Shown: piece by piece, positions 44,701-57,078 of the stretch
Layout: each line of letters starts with the position of its first letter
Position numbering within the stretch: position 1 is the stretch's first letter
Assembly: GCA_036873755.1 (NCBI GenBank)
Contig: JAVTVY010025328.1
Coordinates: 37,123-101,122 of the forward strand
Length of the DNA stretch: 64,000 bases
Direction of reading: 5' to 3'
Source: Hanleya hanleyi
Lineage: Eukaryota; Mollusca; Polyplacophora; Lepidopleurida; Hanleyidae
Notes under the pieces: generated by a model
What the model was told of the DNA's origin: nothing
The model's database searches: none
Seen by the model: the letters and a program-made list of their open reading frames with translations, nothing else
Program-made: the position numbers and the translations under genes

Positions 44701-45339
44701 AGATAGTACATCATGCTTACTGTATTTCACAAATGATGCTTTTACAGACCTATATAACATATATCATACAAACCACATCCATAATACTCGGGAAATGAAG
44801 TATCTCCCAAAAGCAGACAAAACTGATCAATAAAAGTCAATCAATCAACTCCTGAAGCATATAATCACAAGATTGATCAGGGATCAACAATCAAACTCAG
44901 ATGAGCATAAACACAGATGATCCAATAATGATGTTAATTGATTCACTTAATTCTCTGGCATTGATTAGTTTTGTCTGGTATTTATGGCCGACATCTCCGT
45001 ACAATGAAACATATTGATGACAGTCATACACTCCACATATTATACCCTCACTCACCCAATATATTGATGGACATGTTTATTATAGTATCAAATATCTAGG
45101 TCAGAGTTACGTGTACACAGAATCAAACTAACCATGTAAGATTGTTTCAGCTGCTTGCACATTATTTCTTTCATGACAATTTTTTTCTTCTTATTCTTAG
45201 ATCTTTATGAAGATAAGGATATATCTAGGAATGAAGTTAAGCTTGTAGGGATATTATACCAATATTATAGCAATACCATGCAATGAATCCTGTCTATGCT
45301 GTAAACTGATAGTTTTGGCTCCGTATAGGTTCCATATCA
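41726..45339. other. Intergenic, no supported gene
   Basis: The 41969-42319 frame (116 codons) matches no family. Near 42270-42320 there is AGCCAATCA followed 30 bp later by TTTTTGGCGGTTTAAA, which looks promoter-like (CCAAT box and E2F/CHR-like site), but no downstream exon could be identified. 43780-43860 resembles 49047-49110. Confidence 0.45.
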
Positions 45340-45400
45340 ATCTCAGTAAACTCAGATATAATATCACGAAGTATTATATCTGAATTCAGCCCTATATAAT
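45340..45400 (-). repeat. Short palindromic repeat, inverted copy of 57018-57078
   Basis: Contains CAGATATAATATCACG and ATTATATCTGAATTCAGCCC; the complement occurs at 57018-57078 with one or two changes. Each copy is internally palindromic. Confidence 0.8.
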
Positions 45401-46276
45401 TCCCATGCGAATCTGAAACAACATTTGTTAGCCAATCAGGTGGCTAGCTTGTTGAAATCACGCCCACGGCAATTACACACGGTAGCACGTGAACTAATAT
45501 ATAAACATTATCGGGCAACAATATCCAAATATGGCATCATTTCCAGACAGTGTGCAGTGAAGATCAAAGAGTTTACTCCCGCCGAAAAGTCTGGCTTTGT
45601 TAGGGGGTAGAAAATATCAGTAGATTGTGCCGCACGAAGGTGTTAAATCTCCGTGAAGTAAACGTCAATCATTTTCAGAGAGAAAAGTCAGAAATTGTTG
45701 TGATTGGCTTATTATGGGATCTCGCAGTGTTACGTCTAGATGGTATTGCCCTGATTTACCATCTTGGTTTACCTAGATTGGTTCCATAAGGTACAGAACC
45801 TACAGAGAAACCAGGTTCCATCCATTACTAAAATATTCTGGTCAGTATCATTCAGTAGGGACTGGTTTCTGTGTGCATCTGTTTGATGCCAATTGTTTTA
45901 CTATTATAAACAATTCCATGTTTCAAACCCTGCATAGACCTGATAGGTACCAATGAGAAGGTGAAATTAATGATCATGTACCTCATAATCCGACTGATGG
46001 CACTGTGCTTCAAAGATTTGGCAGCGAATTAATGTGAAGAGGAAATTGTGGAAATATGGCCAGCAATACTGTTCTAATTAACCCACAAACTTCAATTAGG
46101 CGGGCACATGGCCCAGGTAACGCCCTTTGTCAACATGTCCACCACCCGTGCAATTCACAATTCCCCTTCCTATCATTATAGTCACACACAATAAACGGGC
46201 TGAAAATGTCTTATTGTTGTATGAGAGTACCACATCAACCAGCACATTCTGAGTTGTGTTGCTAGTTGATTTCCCC

Positions 46277-46792
46277 ATACGGAGCCGTGGAGGGGACATA
46301 GTTAATATTTTTTTAATTTCCCCCGAGATAATATCCCCCGAGATAATAACTAGGGGAAAATTCACCATTGGTCAATTATCTCGGGGGAAAATAATTTGCC
46401 CCGAGATAATTATCTAGGGGTAAATTCGCCATTGGTCAATTATCTCGGGGTAAATTATCTCGGGGAAAATTAATTTTCCCCGAGATAATATCCCCCGAGA
46501 TAATTATCTAGGGGGAAATTCGCGATTGGTCAGTTATCTCGGGTGAAATTATCTCGGGGTAAATTATTTTCCCCCGAGATGATTGACCAATGGCGAATTT
46601 CCCCCTAGATAATTATCTCGGGGGATATTATCTCGGGGAAAATTAATTTCCCCCGAGATAATTGACCAATCGCGAATTTCCCCCCAGATAATTTTGACCA
46701 ATGGCGAATTTTCCCCTAGTTATTATCTCGGGGGATAATATCTCGGGGGAAATTAAAAAAATATTGACTATGTCCCCTCCACGGCTCCGTAT
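46277..46792. mobile_element. 516-bp foldback element
   Basis: Inverted repeat almost from end to end, starting ATACGGAGCCGTGGAGGG and ending CCCTCCACGGCTCCGTAT. CCCC flanks both ends (46273-46276, 46793-46796), a possible 4-bp target duplication. The interior is made of ATTATCTCGGGG words in alternating orientation (ten or more) and TTGGTCAATTATCTCGGG blocks. Non-coding. Confidence 0.9.
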
Positions 46793-46796
46793 CCCC

Positions 46797-48800
46797 TTGC
46801 CCTCCACCGAATTAAGTAAATTTCCCCATAAATGTTGGTGCAACAATACAGCCTACTCTTGGCTCCCAATTGTGCCCTGGGGTCACGAACCAGTGACTGG
46901 TCAAACAAAACCTTTTTACCTTGCCCTTTAACAGCCTGTGTTAATGCAAGTTAATCATCGACTAACAATACACCTCCAAATTGTATCACACAATGCAATA
47001 ACCTAGCCAGATTAACAATTCACCATCATCCACCCTATTACAAATGCTTTTAAGAGGCCACTGTGCTAGCTGTCATCTGTAGAAGAACATTTAACAAGAG
47101 ATTTTAAAATCTGCATCAAGCCTAGATCACACCCTCAATAATTAGAGATCTCTCCACCGAATTGCAGGTGAATCATGTTTTAAAAAAAAGAAGATCTTTG
47201 TTCCTTGAAACTTTAACAACCTCAACAACATTCATATCACAAGAACAATAGTTCTACAACAGATTAGCTGCTTCATATTCTATGGTAATAAAATTCAGCT
47301 ACAGCCGCCAACAAAGATTCATACATGTTCTGTTTTCTCAGCCAGTATATATTCAATCACAGGCACAATTCAAATAAATGGCTCAATTCCAATTCAAAAA
47401 TTTGTAAATCTCTAGACTACAATGCTAAATGATTTGACAAAAACTCACCATCCTATGAATTTATGTTCAAATAAAACAATATAATTATAAAATTCATCAA
47501 GAATTGTTATAAATTGAAAGAATACACGAATTGAATAATATGCAAAAAAACAAAGATTATATGTAAAAGTGAACAAAACTCCATTACAGCCTTCAACCCT
47601 GACCACTTGACCCAACTGAGGAAGTGAAGAAAACGAATAATCAACTTTAATGAACCAAAGGAAAAAGAAAATAAGCTTTGACAAAATACAGAAGATAAAA
47701 ATACTCACTAATTCAAAGACCAACATAAAATTCTGTGAATTTCAGCATACCTGTACCTTTGAGATCCTGACCTTTGAAGATTATAATTATATTACAAATT
47801 GTCCTGTAAAATGCCAGAATGAGAGAATGTTACTGGTTTTCTTTGAGCTGCTTTACAATTATTCTTCAAAGATTTGACAAGTCATATATGAGCCAATCTA
47901 AACATTCTCAATCAGATGTAACATCGAGGCAAAAGTATGGAATATTAAAATAATATTCATAAATGGAGAACTTGAATAACTATCAGATAATTAGCCAGTA
48001 ATAATTATCTTTAATGGTCCCAGGAACACTATATATAACATGGTCCAATCCTTTTACAGAGCAAAACTGGTGAAGGAGGGAGGTGTCCGTAATCGTTGGA
48101 AGTAAATGATCAATCAATAGTAATCAATGTCAGATCCAATCAGGGGTCAATTGTCCAGTCAGTGATCGCTACACGCTAAACACTAGCCTTATACTCTGAC
48201 CCTGGCTCCATCTTTCTCCAAACGATAATTAACCCTGCTATTTTACACAGAAACCATTTAGCCATTTGGGGACCTTTCAGGTTAAAGGCCTTAAATTGGG
48301 CAGCTGTTTAAGTGCTATGTTCATTTAGGGAAACTTCATTAGTTGAGGTAAAATCAGACAGTCAGAAAGGTATTCACTGATATAATCACACCTGATCACA
48401 CAAGGCAAAAGGAAAAAAACACGTTTGGAATAAGCATCTGCGAAGAAATAAATTAATGTAAGAAGGAAATAAATTGGGAGCAATTTAGTTTTGGGAGCAA
48501 TTTAGTTTCACATTCTGAGCATACAATTACAATGTACCAAGGATATTTCATTTTTACTTTTCATCTTCTCGCTATAATTTTCCGACAGATCACAAGGTTG
48601 TGTGAGACCAATTTCTCATGTGGTACGTACATCTTTTAAAATTCTCTTTTATTGCACATAGAGAATACATATTGCTCGGATAGAACCTTGTCAGTATGCC
48701 ATTGTTGGAGGGAATTTATAAATAAAATTATTCCTCTTCCTACATGAACTTTACTATATAATAATATAGTTGCAATGAGAATATAGTCAGTCCTCTATGG
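46797..48800. other. Intergenic, nothing recognised
   Basis: A/T-rich, with no supported gene or repeat family. Short overlapping frames near 47445-47877 on both strands resemble nothing. Confidence 0.5.
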
Positions 48801-49040
48801 TAATCCCTCTAATAATTCAATCACAGGAAGTGAAATTTCCCACCATAAAATCTGGAGGTGATCGAATCTATTAGAACCAGAAGTTGACCAAATGGTTCAA
48901 AATCATGCATTATCCTTATTTCTACGAAATTTCAATGATTTTAGAGGGTGATCAAATTTATTAGAAGCACTGATAAATTTTGTCTCAAATATTGTATGCT
49001 ATGGAATTTTGATACGGACATTGGATTATTAGAGGGATTA
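48801..49040. mobile_element. MITE with TAATCCCTCTAATAATT termini
   Basis: TAATCCCTCTAATAATTCAA at the left and ATTGGATTATTAGAGGGATTA at the right are inverted repeats. The left terminus with following ACAGGAAGTG is closely related to that of the MITE at 52701-52910. Interior words TCTATTAGAA and GGGTGATCAAATTTATTAGA also relate to each other. Non-coding. Confidence 0.75.
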
Positions 49041-49469
49041 GCCTAATCATTCAATAACCCTATTCAAATTCAACCACCCTCAATTTTGAGGAAAAATTAA
49101 ACTAATCATTTTTGAAAATTTAATCATTTGCTGAATTATTAGATTTACTATAAATTGTTGAAATTTATGAAACAGACAACATGTATATTCTTTCCTAGTT
49201 CGTAGAGAAATTTGTTTTTCCACTTATTTTTTAACATTCCGTTATCCCGTTATTTCATTATAAATTTCTTGTTAAATTAATTATATGATTCTCATACAAA
49301 CAGTTTTGATGGTGATCACGATGGAACCCTATATTCATGCAATATATCTAAGGTATGAAGGGAAACTGCACTGTAAATCCGGAAAAACGTGTTGCAACAC
49401 GAGAAACATGTTAATGAAGGAGTGAAATTTTCACCTAGCACATGAAATGCTCTATATAACTTTTTATAC

Positions 49470-49600
49470 ATCTTCATACACAAGTTCACTTCTCCATTCA
49501 CACTTCGAATATAGCCTTGATAGATCGGACCAATGAAAACATTCAAATCCAAGGTGTAAATTAATCTACAGACCAGAGGTGAACCAATCAGAATATACCC
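49470..49600 (-). repeat. Three-copy module, copy 1
   Basis: The core, read on the minus strand, is TTCGAAGTGTGAATGGAGAA followed by CTTGTGTATGAAGATG. A related CCAAT-type context (GATTGGTTCACC) lies upstream. See 49685-49860 and 51044-51225. Confidence 0.7.
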
Positions 49601-49684
49601 AACGACTGTATGGAGGGTGATGTATTCTCTCAGTTAAGTTCCGTCATTCCCTCCATATGGCAGCTGGGGTGGTCAGATACATAA

Positions 49685-49860
49685 TGACAGCCAATGAATA
49701 ACAGACTCATACGGCAGATTTCGAAATTCAAATGGATTCGAGGTCAGTGTTGTTTCGTGTCTATTTATAAATTCTTTTGAAGAGACAGTGCACAGATATA
49801 TCATGGTTAATTCGAAGTGTGAATGGAGAAGACGGCTTGTGTATGAAGATGTTTCTTATG
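49685..49860 (+). repeat. Three-copy module, copy 2, promoter-like
   Basis: Holds AGCCAATGAAT, then CTATTTATAAATTC (TATA-like) at about 49760, then the core TTAATTCGAAGTGTGAATGG and TTGTGTATGAAGATG. The minus-strand stretch 51044-51225 matches this whole arrangement. In one frame the core reads RYIMVNSKCEW and RRLVYED, conserved in the other copies as VNSK..RSRLV.ED and YSKCEWRSELVYED. No protein family is recognised. Confidence 0.65.
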
Positions 49861-51043
49861 TTTCGAAACATTTTCTATGTTTGACTCAATTAGGCCACCT
49901 TTTTTTTAACTTTTCAACGAGAGTCATTGGGGTCGGGGTAATAAAAAACATGAACAGGGAACTGACTTGCAAGATTTCAAAATTTATTTCTGTTTTTTTC
50001 TGATTCTAAATCAAAAACGTAGGTCTATTTCTCACAGATGCACCAATATTCGTGTTAACACTACAATATAACACATGTACATGGATCGTGCCTGACCGGA
50101 GCGAAAGATGTATTTTTTGTTCAGTTGTCATTATATTCTAACATAGCCTCAGACAAAAAACACAAGGGATGAGATCGCAGGTAAATATCTAGGCAGAGGG
50201 TAAAACAAACTCTTGTGGCCATCGCATGTAGGTAATGCCCAAAGTAAACATTCCGCCAATCAATTTTCGCAAACTGGCATCTCTAATGGAGAAAAAATCC
50301 TCCAGATCTATTGATTTTGAAGCTTCTGCAATCTCAGCGAGAAAGGGTGGTAGACAGCTGTTGCTGGGTTGTTCCGTAGAGCTACGGAGTACTTTCTGAA
50401 CCGATGTGCCACGTGTTTCACGACGTCTGCCGCCAGCTTCTTAATTACCAAATCTTACAGAGTAGAGTACATATACATGGTTATACCCCCTACGACTGGC
50501 CATATGTTGTCATTGCCATAGTTTATGAGAGAACAGAATCTGAATATTAACTGCATCAAAACTTGTGCAATATAGTAAACACAGTTTGGAAGTTGGTCTC
50601 CATAAATACTAGTAATACTTTTAATGTCCATCTTTCATATTCTGCTTGACTGTATAGATTTTAACATTGTAAGAGATTCTTTTTATCAAGCAGCTACTTT
50701 AGTAGATCTTTTTAGTCGGGTAAAAGAAGACTGTATTTTAGGCTATTTGAAAGAAATCGGTTTGTTGCATAAGTTTTAATGTATGTGCATTTTTTTTGGT
50801 GTGTTGTGTTGATTACTTCTGGATTGCTGAGTTGTTGACTTGTTTTTGTTTTTTTGAATTGTTTTTGTCAGCGCCGCCAACTCGGGTCCCCCCTTTCTGC
50901 GAGTATTAAACCATACAAAACATGCAACTTGGTAAAATGCAGATATTATGGGCCAAAAATGCATGAAATAGAGCCTGGAATGGCAAATTTGTATGCGGGG
51001 GGAGTGTGGGGGACCGATCTAGCCTTTACTTGTTAATTCTGTC

Positions 51044-51225
51044 ATCTTCATGCACAAGTCGACTTCTCCGATGCCACTTCGAATTAACCTGGATATATCG
51101 GCCCACCGGCTTTGTTCAAAAGTATTTGTGAATAGACAAAAACTGTCATTGACCTCAATTTGAATTTTGAAATGGGCTGAATGAGTGAGCAATTGATTGG
51201 CGGTCCCATGTTTCTGGCCACACCT
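51044..51225 (-). repeat. Three-copy module, copy 3
   Basis: Inverted partner of 49685-49860. Read on the minus strand: CCGCCAATCAATTG, TTCAAATTGAGGTCAATGAC, TACTTTTGAA, then GTTAATTCGAAGTGG and CTTGTGCATGAAGATG. Confidence 0.65.
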
Positions 51226-51906
51226 ACTGCCATATTAGGATGATCGGCGTAACTAAAAAAAAAATGCTGAGATTAATGACTACATTGTTTATAGATTTCA
51301 CATTCAAAATGATCAAGCTAAATTTTGATCATTCATATACTTTAAATTTTGCTTAGAGATGTCGGATGTCGGACTTGTATTTTAGGCCATCCACACTTGA
51401 TTTCTTGTTTCCCGTCAGCCGCCCGCATGTCATTTTACCTACTGCCCGTTTTTTTTGTTTTTTTTTGTTTTCATTATTTTCATTTATATTCGTTATTTGC
51501 ATTTTTTCTTAATTTGCTGAACTTTCTAAGCGGAATTTCTCAATTTGAAAATGTTGAAATTTGTAAAATTTTGCAAACTTGAGTGCCGAGATGATTTTAC
51601 TAGCAAAATCATAAGCTTTATTTCATATACATCATAAACATTGCGTGCCAAGGCTCCTCCAAACAGTATGGGTTTTATATATCATTTATATTTATATATT
51701 CTTACACATGTTTTCTCTTGAGCATATTGAGTAGAGATATTATGGATCAGTTAATTTTTCCATCACAATTTAAAGTTGTACAAGTTAATGAAGAAACATG
51801 TGATAATACATCCAGACAGTCCAGATACTTGTGCAAAATTTGAGCAAGATGTTGAAGATTAAAATACTGTAGATTTCTGTTGGGCAGTATTTCGAGAATT
51901 AGTCTG

Positions 51907-52134
51907 GATTCCCATAAATTTTGACAATAAGACATGGCCTAAATTCAGTAGCTAAGATTCTTCAGCACTGTTTTAGGAGTGGGATGAGCATATTTGAGCT
52001 TGACAATGATGAAATCTGCCATTTTGAAAAATGCGCCACACTTTATAATACATGTAATAAAATGGTGCTTGTTGATTCCCATAAATTTTGACAATAAGAC
52101 ATGGCCTAAATTCAGTAGCTAAGATTCTTCAGCC
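51907..52134. repeat. Direct repeats of about 60 bp, 167 bp apart
   Basis: GATTCCCATAAATTTTGACA through GTAGCTAAGATTCTTCAGC is identical at 51907-51966 and 52074-52133. It implies a recent local duplication of about 167 bp. Non-coding. Confidence 0.85.
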
Positions 52135-52700
52135 GGTCCGGTAACTGTAAACAGACATTTTTTTTTTCATCATAACTCTAAATAATGCTTCTTCTCAGTT
52201 ATTGGAAGGTACATTATACAATTCATGCAGTGAACCAAATGTCAGATACACTAGCTATCACGATACACATCTGCTTGGACAATTAAGGTCACAAGGGTGT
52301 ATATCATCAAGGTTTCCACATGGTCACCTATAGCATAGAAGTCAGCACAGTTTGTCTTAATCGTATAAACATGAGTAATTTGATATGCATAATAAGGTTT
52401 ATAGCCCTTTCCGGAAAGTGTCTGATCTCCCCGTGAATAATTACCGCTCTTTAAAGTTAAAGGTATGAAAAGCTGATTCCGCGAAGTAGTCGCCTCGGTT
52501 TCACCTTTACAAAACGCACTCGCAATTATTTTGAATAATATATTGAACTATTTCAGAATATTTGTTTGAACAACTATTCTGTTCATATTTTCTTTATGAA
52601 CTGATAGATCCTGTATACGCGTACATTGGAAAGATAATTCTCTCGAAAAATAGAATATTTAATTGTTAAAATGAATTGTGAGGGCCTTTGGTTATACTTA

Positions 52701-52910
52701 CGGTAATTCCCCTAATAATTCAATGAAAGGAAGTTCACATTTCAACTCTGTTATTCAAACACAGAGAAAAGGTAACATTCATTCAAATTGAAGAAAAGGC
52801 ATATAATGACAAAATGTGACACTTATTGTAGCTGGTGCTGCGAAGAATATTGCCAGATGTGAGCCATTTTTGCTGCACTTCCTGTGATTGAATTATTAGG
52901 GGAATTACCG
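52701..52910. mobile_element. 210-bp MITE with 33-bp terminal inverted repeats
   Basis: CGGTAATTCCCCTAATAATT, then CAAT and AGGAAGT at the left. The right end is the inverted form with two mismatches. No ORF. No clear target duplication. Confidence 0.88.
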
Positions 52911-53305
52911 AACCGAAGTTCTCTGCACTAACACGCCCCTTGTGGAACAAGGGAGATAAAACCCTTTCCGAATTGGGCTATGGCAACATCTTGTTTTTTA
53001 CATATATATGTTTTATTGCTGCAGTTGGCACAGTGTGATCAAATTTCTAACATGGATAGGTAAGCTACTGATCCAAAGGACAGCTGTCCAGGAGTCAGAA
53101 AATATCTGATGATGTTGCAAACCTCTAGAGCATACAGGTAACCGTAAACCCAAATTAGCTAACAGTATCGAGAGAAAGATGAAAGTCAGAAAACAGTTGT
53201 TTGACCATTACCTGAAGCTGTTCTATACATGTACATTAGATCTGAGGGCTGTTAACAGTGTAGCGGATGTTACTACTATAGGGACCCCCCCACCACCCCT
53301 TCACC

Positions 53306-55275
53306 TGACTACTACTGCACACTACAGGCAGTCCATCCCTAGGTGACAGACACTACAGATAAATCCTGGACAGTCCACAGGAGGTGTCATAATCACAATA
53401 GAAAACAGCCAGTAATATGTCCTTCTGTATGTAAAATAACAACTGTTACATTACTACTGCATGTCCAGTATCCATAGCCAGTCCACCAAATGAATACTTT
53501 AGTATCACCACTTGCAAACGAGGATATAGAACTAGATGAATTCATCCAGGTTAACAGTCACCAGAACTGTCAATTACCCTCTAACTCAAAGTCCAGGTTA
53601 ACAGTCATCAGAAGAGTCAATTACCCCCTAACTCAAAGTTCAGGTTAACGGTCACCAGAAGAGTCAATTACCCTCTAACTCAAAGTTCAGGTTAACAGTC
53701 ACCAGAAGTGTCAATTACCCTCTAACTCAAAGTCCAGGTTAACAGTCTCCAGATTTACCCCCTAACTCAAAGTCCAGGTTAACAGTCATCAGAACTGTCA
53801 ATTACCCTCTAACTCAAAGTCCAGGTTAACAGTCACCAGAACTGTCAATTACCCTCTAACTCGAAGTCCAGGTTAACAGTCACCAGAAGTGTCAATTACC
53901 CTCTAGTCCAGGTTACCAGTCACAAGAAGTGTCAATTACCCTCTAACTCACAGTCCAGGTTATGTCTTCAGAATTACCCTCTAACTCACAGTCCAGGTTA
54001 ACAGTCACCAAAACTGTCAATTAACCTCTAACTCAACAGTCCAGGTTAACAGTCACCAGAAATGTCAAATTACTCTCTAGTCCAGGTTAACAGTCACCAG
54101 AACTCACCAGACTACTACTGTACACTACAGGCAGTCCATCCCTAGGTGACAGACACTACAGACAAATCCTGGACAATCCACAGGAGGTGACATAATCACA
54201 ATAGAAAATAGCCAGTAATATGTCCTTCTGTATGTAAAATAACAACTGTTACATTACAACTGCATGTCCAGTATCCATAGCCAGTCCACCAAATGAAGAC
54301 TTTAGTATCACCACTTGCAAACGAGGATATAGAACTAGATGAATTCATCCAGGTTAACAGTCACCAGAACTGTCAATTACCCTCTAACTCAAAGTCCAGG
54401 TTAACAGTCAACAGAAGAGTCAATTACCCTCTAACTCAAAGTTCAGGTTAACGGTCACCAGAAGAGTCAATTACCCTCTAACTCAAAGTTCTGGTTAACA
54501 GTCACCAGAAGTGTCAATTATCCTCTAACTCAAAGTCCAGGTTAACAGTCTCCAGATTTACCCTCTAACTCAAAGTCCAGGTTAACCGTCATCAGAGCTG
54601 TCAATTACTCTCTAACTCGAAATCCAGGTTAACAGTCACCGGAAGTGTCAATTACCCTCTAGTCCAGGTTACCAGTCACCAGAAGCGTCAATTACCCTCT
54701 AACTCACAGTCCAGGTTATGTCTTCAGAATTACCCTCTAACTCACAGTCCAGGTTAACAGTCACCCGAACTGTCAATTACCCTCTAGTCCAGGTTAACAG
54801 TCATCAGAACTGTCAATTACCCTCTAACTCACAGTCCAGGTTAACAGTCACCAGAAGTGTCAATTACCGTCTAACTCAACAGTCCAGGTTAACAGTCACC
54901 AAAACTGTCAATTACCCTCTAACTCAAAAGTCCAGGTTAACAGTCACCAGAAATGTCAAATTACCCTCTAGTCCAGGTTAACAGTCACCAGAACTGGCAA
55001 TTACCCTTCAGCTCAAAGTCCGGGTTAACAGTCACCAGAACTGTCAATTACCCTCTAACTCACAGTCCAGGTTAACAGTCACCAGAAGTGTCAATTACCC
55101 TCTAACTCAACAGTCCGGGTTAACAGTCACCAGAAGTGTCAATTACCCTCTAACTCACAGTCCTGGTTAATAGTCACCAGAAGTGTCAATTACCCTCTAA
55201 CTCGCAGTCCAGGTTAACAGTCACCAGAAGTGTCAATTACCCTCTAACTCACAGTCCAGGTTAACAGTCACAACA
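53306..55275. repeat. 46-47 bp minisatellite with higher-order duplication
   Basis: About 30 units of the type GTCCAGGTTAACAGTCACCA followed by GAAGTGTCAATTACCC and TCTAACTCAAA. Unit length varies (some lack the TCTAACTC part). A non-satellite lead of about 230 bp (CACTACAGGCAGTCCATCCC onward) occurs at 53320 and again at 54125, so the array is duplicated as a block of about 805 bp. Frames such as 54718-54981 are translations of the repeat. Confidence 0.95.
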
Positions 55276-57015
55276 AGAGCCCAAGGGGCTTCAATATACC
55301 CCCCGTATATCTGGAATTACATTGGTTCAAATTTCAAGGTTGTTTAATAGCCTTGATTCCAATTGATCTAGCAATTATGAGAATGTAACATATATCACAT
55401 CTTATATTGAATGATAAACTAAAATGAGCTTAACTCTTGGTAACTAGTTGGCCTTGAAGCAAGAGCTGAGAGCTCACATATCCCACACTGAAATCGACAA
55501 TAGTCAAACACAAGAAAATAGTAGTTTTCCTGCAAATGGATTCCTTTCAGACGAGAAAATTTTTCATGAAGGAAGAAGAAAGTGATGAAGTAAACCTTTG
55601 TTCTTGAGTTAATAAACAGACCTGTGAAGTTCATAAAGGACTCCTCTCCCCGTTAAATTAGTAAATGTATGGTTTTTATTTCACAACAGTTTAACTAACT
55701 GAAGCGTTTCAAACATGGGAGACAACTCCACAGGACAATACCATATAAATGCAGGGGAAAGAACTTCGAATATTCCAACACATTTAGTCAGCTAAGCTTG
55801 ATTCAGTTTTGGGGGACTGCGACCTAGACCTTTGACAAATTGATCTCATATGTATGGCTCCACTTTGCCATGCGAGTAAGGTATATTCAAAGTTTGGTAC
55901 CAATCCATACCTTGAAACTAGAGCTATCGCATGGACAACAAATGTAAATGGATGAATGGACAGAACGCAATATCGCATTACACGACCTCGTCTTCGACAG
56001 GCATATGCAAATGTGACTTTTAATGATTTTTCTTGATTTTGGGGTCACAGTGACCTTGACCTTTGACCTTGACTTCAATTTTGGTACACACCACATCGTC
56101 TTTCCTCAATCTATTAATGCACACAAAAATCATGATTTTTAATGATTTCCTGATTTTGGGGTCACAGTGACCTTGACCTTTGACCTTGGCCTAAATTTTG
56201 GTACATGACAAACCGTCTCCCCTCAATTTCTCAATGGACACAAAAAATCATGATTTTTAACAATTTCATGATTTTGGGGTCACAGTGACCTTTGACCTTG
56301 ACCTACATTTTGGTATGTGACACATTGTGTCCCCCTAATGTATCTACTGACACAAAAAATTTTATTTTTAATAATTTCCTAATTTTGGGGTCAGTGACCT
56401 TTGACCTTGACCTAACTTTTGGTATGCATCACTTCATTTCCGCCTAAGGAATCCACTCAGAAAAAATTGGAAATTTTTAACGATTTCCTGATTTTTCGAT
56501 CACACTGACCTTTGACCTCTGACCTTGACTTACATTTAATATGCAACACATCGTTCCTCCCCAGGGCATCCACTCACCAAAAATTAGAACTGTAGATAGA
56601 AAACTGTCAATGATCAATGATTTCCTGATTTTTGGCAACAGTGACCTTTGACCTCTGACCTCGACCTCAATTTTGGTACGCGACATATCGTCTTCATCTA
56701 GCATATCCACTCACACAAAATTGCAACTGTGGATAGAAAACGTTCACAGATATAGACCGGACACGAATACTTCAGTGATTTCCTGTTTTTTAGGCCAGTG
56801 ACCTTTGACCTGTGACCTCGACCTTCATTTTGGTACGCAACACATCGTCTCCCCATAGGGTATCCACTCACCAAAAATTGGAGCTGTGGATAGGAAACTG
56901 TCCCAGATATAGACCGGACACGAGAACCGGACTGACGGACAGACGGACAGATGGACAGACGGACGGAAACCGCCATCACATAATACGTCCGCCTTTTGGG
57001 CGGGCGTATAAAAAA
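55276..57015. mobile_element. Dispersed repeat with DR1-like array and GC hairpin end
   Basis: Starts near CAAGAGCCCAAGGGGCTT and ends with GACGGACAGACGG-type repeats followed by ACGTCCGCCTTTTGGGCGGG (a hairpin) and CGTATAAAA. Repeats ending this way are common in bivalve genomes (from memory). 56040-56930 is an array of about seven units of 110-150 bp, each with TTTCCTGATTTTGGGGTCAC and TGACCTTTGACCT. No ORF is supported. Confidence 0.7.
56057..56811. promoter_or_regulatory. Array of seven DR1-like nuclear-receptor sites
   Basis: TGACCTTTGACCT (complement AGGTCAAAGGTCA, the consensus direct repeat spaced by one base for RXR/HNF4-type receptors) occurs exactly or nearly so at 56057, 56174, 56286, 56395, 56506, 56642 and 56799. 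Most are followed by further TGACCT half-sites. Binding is inferred from the consensus only. Confidence 0.6.
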
Positions 57016-57017
57016 GG

Positions 57018-57078
57018 GCTATATAGGGCTGAATTCAGATATAATATTTCGTGATATTATATCTGAGTTTACTGAGAT
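57018..57078 (+). repeat. Short palindromic repeat, inverted copy of 45340-45400
   Basis: GGGCTGAATTCAGATATAAT then TTCGTGATATTATATCTGAG. It directly follows the hairpin end of the dispersed repeat. Confidence 0.8.

Noticed and set aside
54718..54981. Repetitive 87-codon protein (RLTVTR repeats)
   Set aside because: Pure translation of the 46-47 bp minisatellite; the unit length is not a multiple of three, so the frame is accidental.
53306..55275. CRISPR-like array
   Set aside because: Eukaryotic context, repeats merge without unique spacers of constant length, and no cas-like genes.
55276..57015. Helitron, because of the 3' hairpin
   Set aside because: No CTRR end directly after the hairpin, no TC start and no Rep/helicase.
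45340..57078. Large DNA transposon of the Polinton type between inverted repeats
   Set aside because: No polymerase, integrase, capsid or ATPase sequence in the interval, and the repeats are short self-palindromes.
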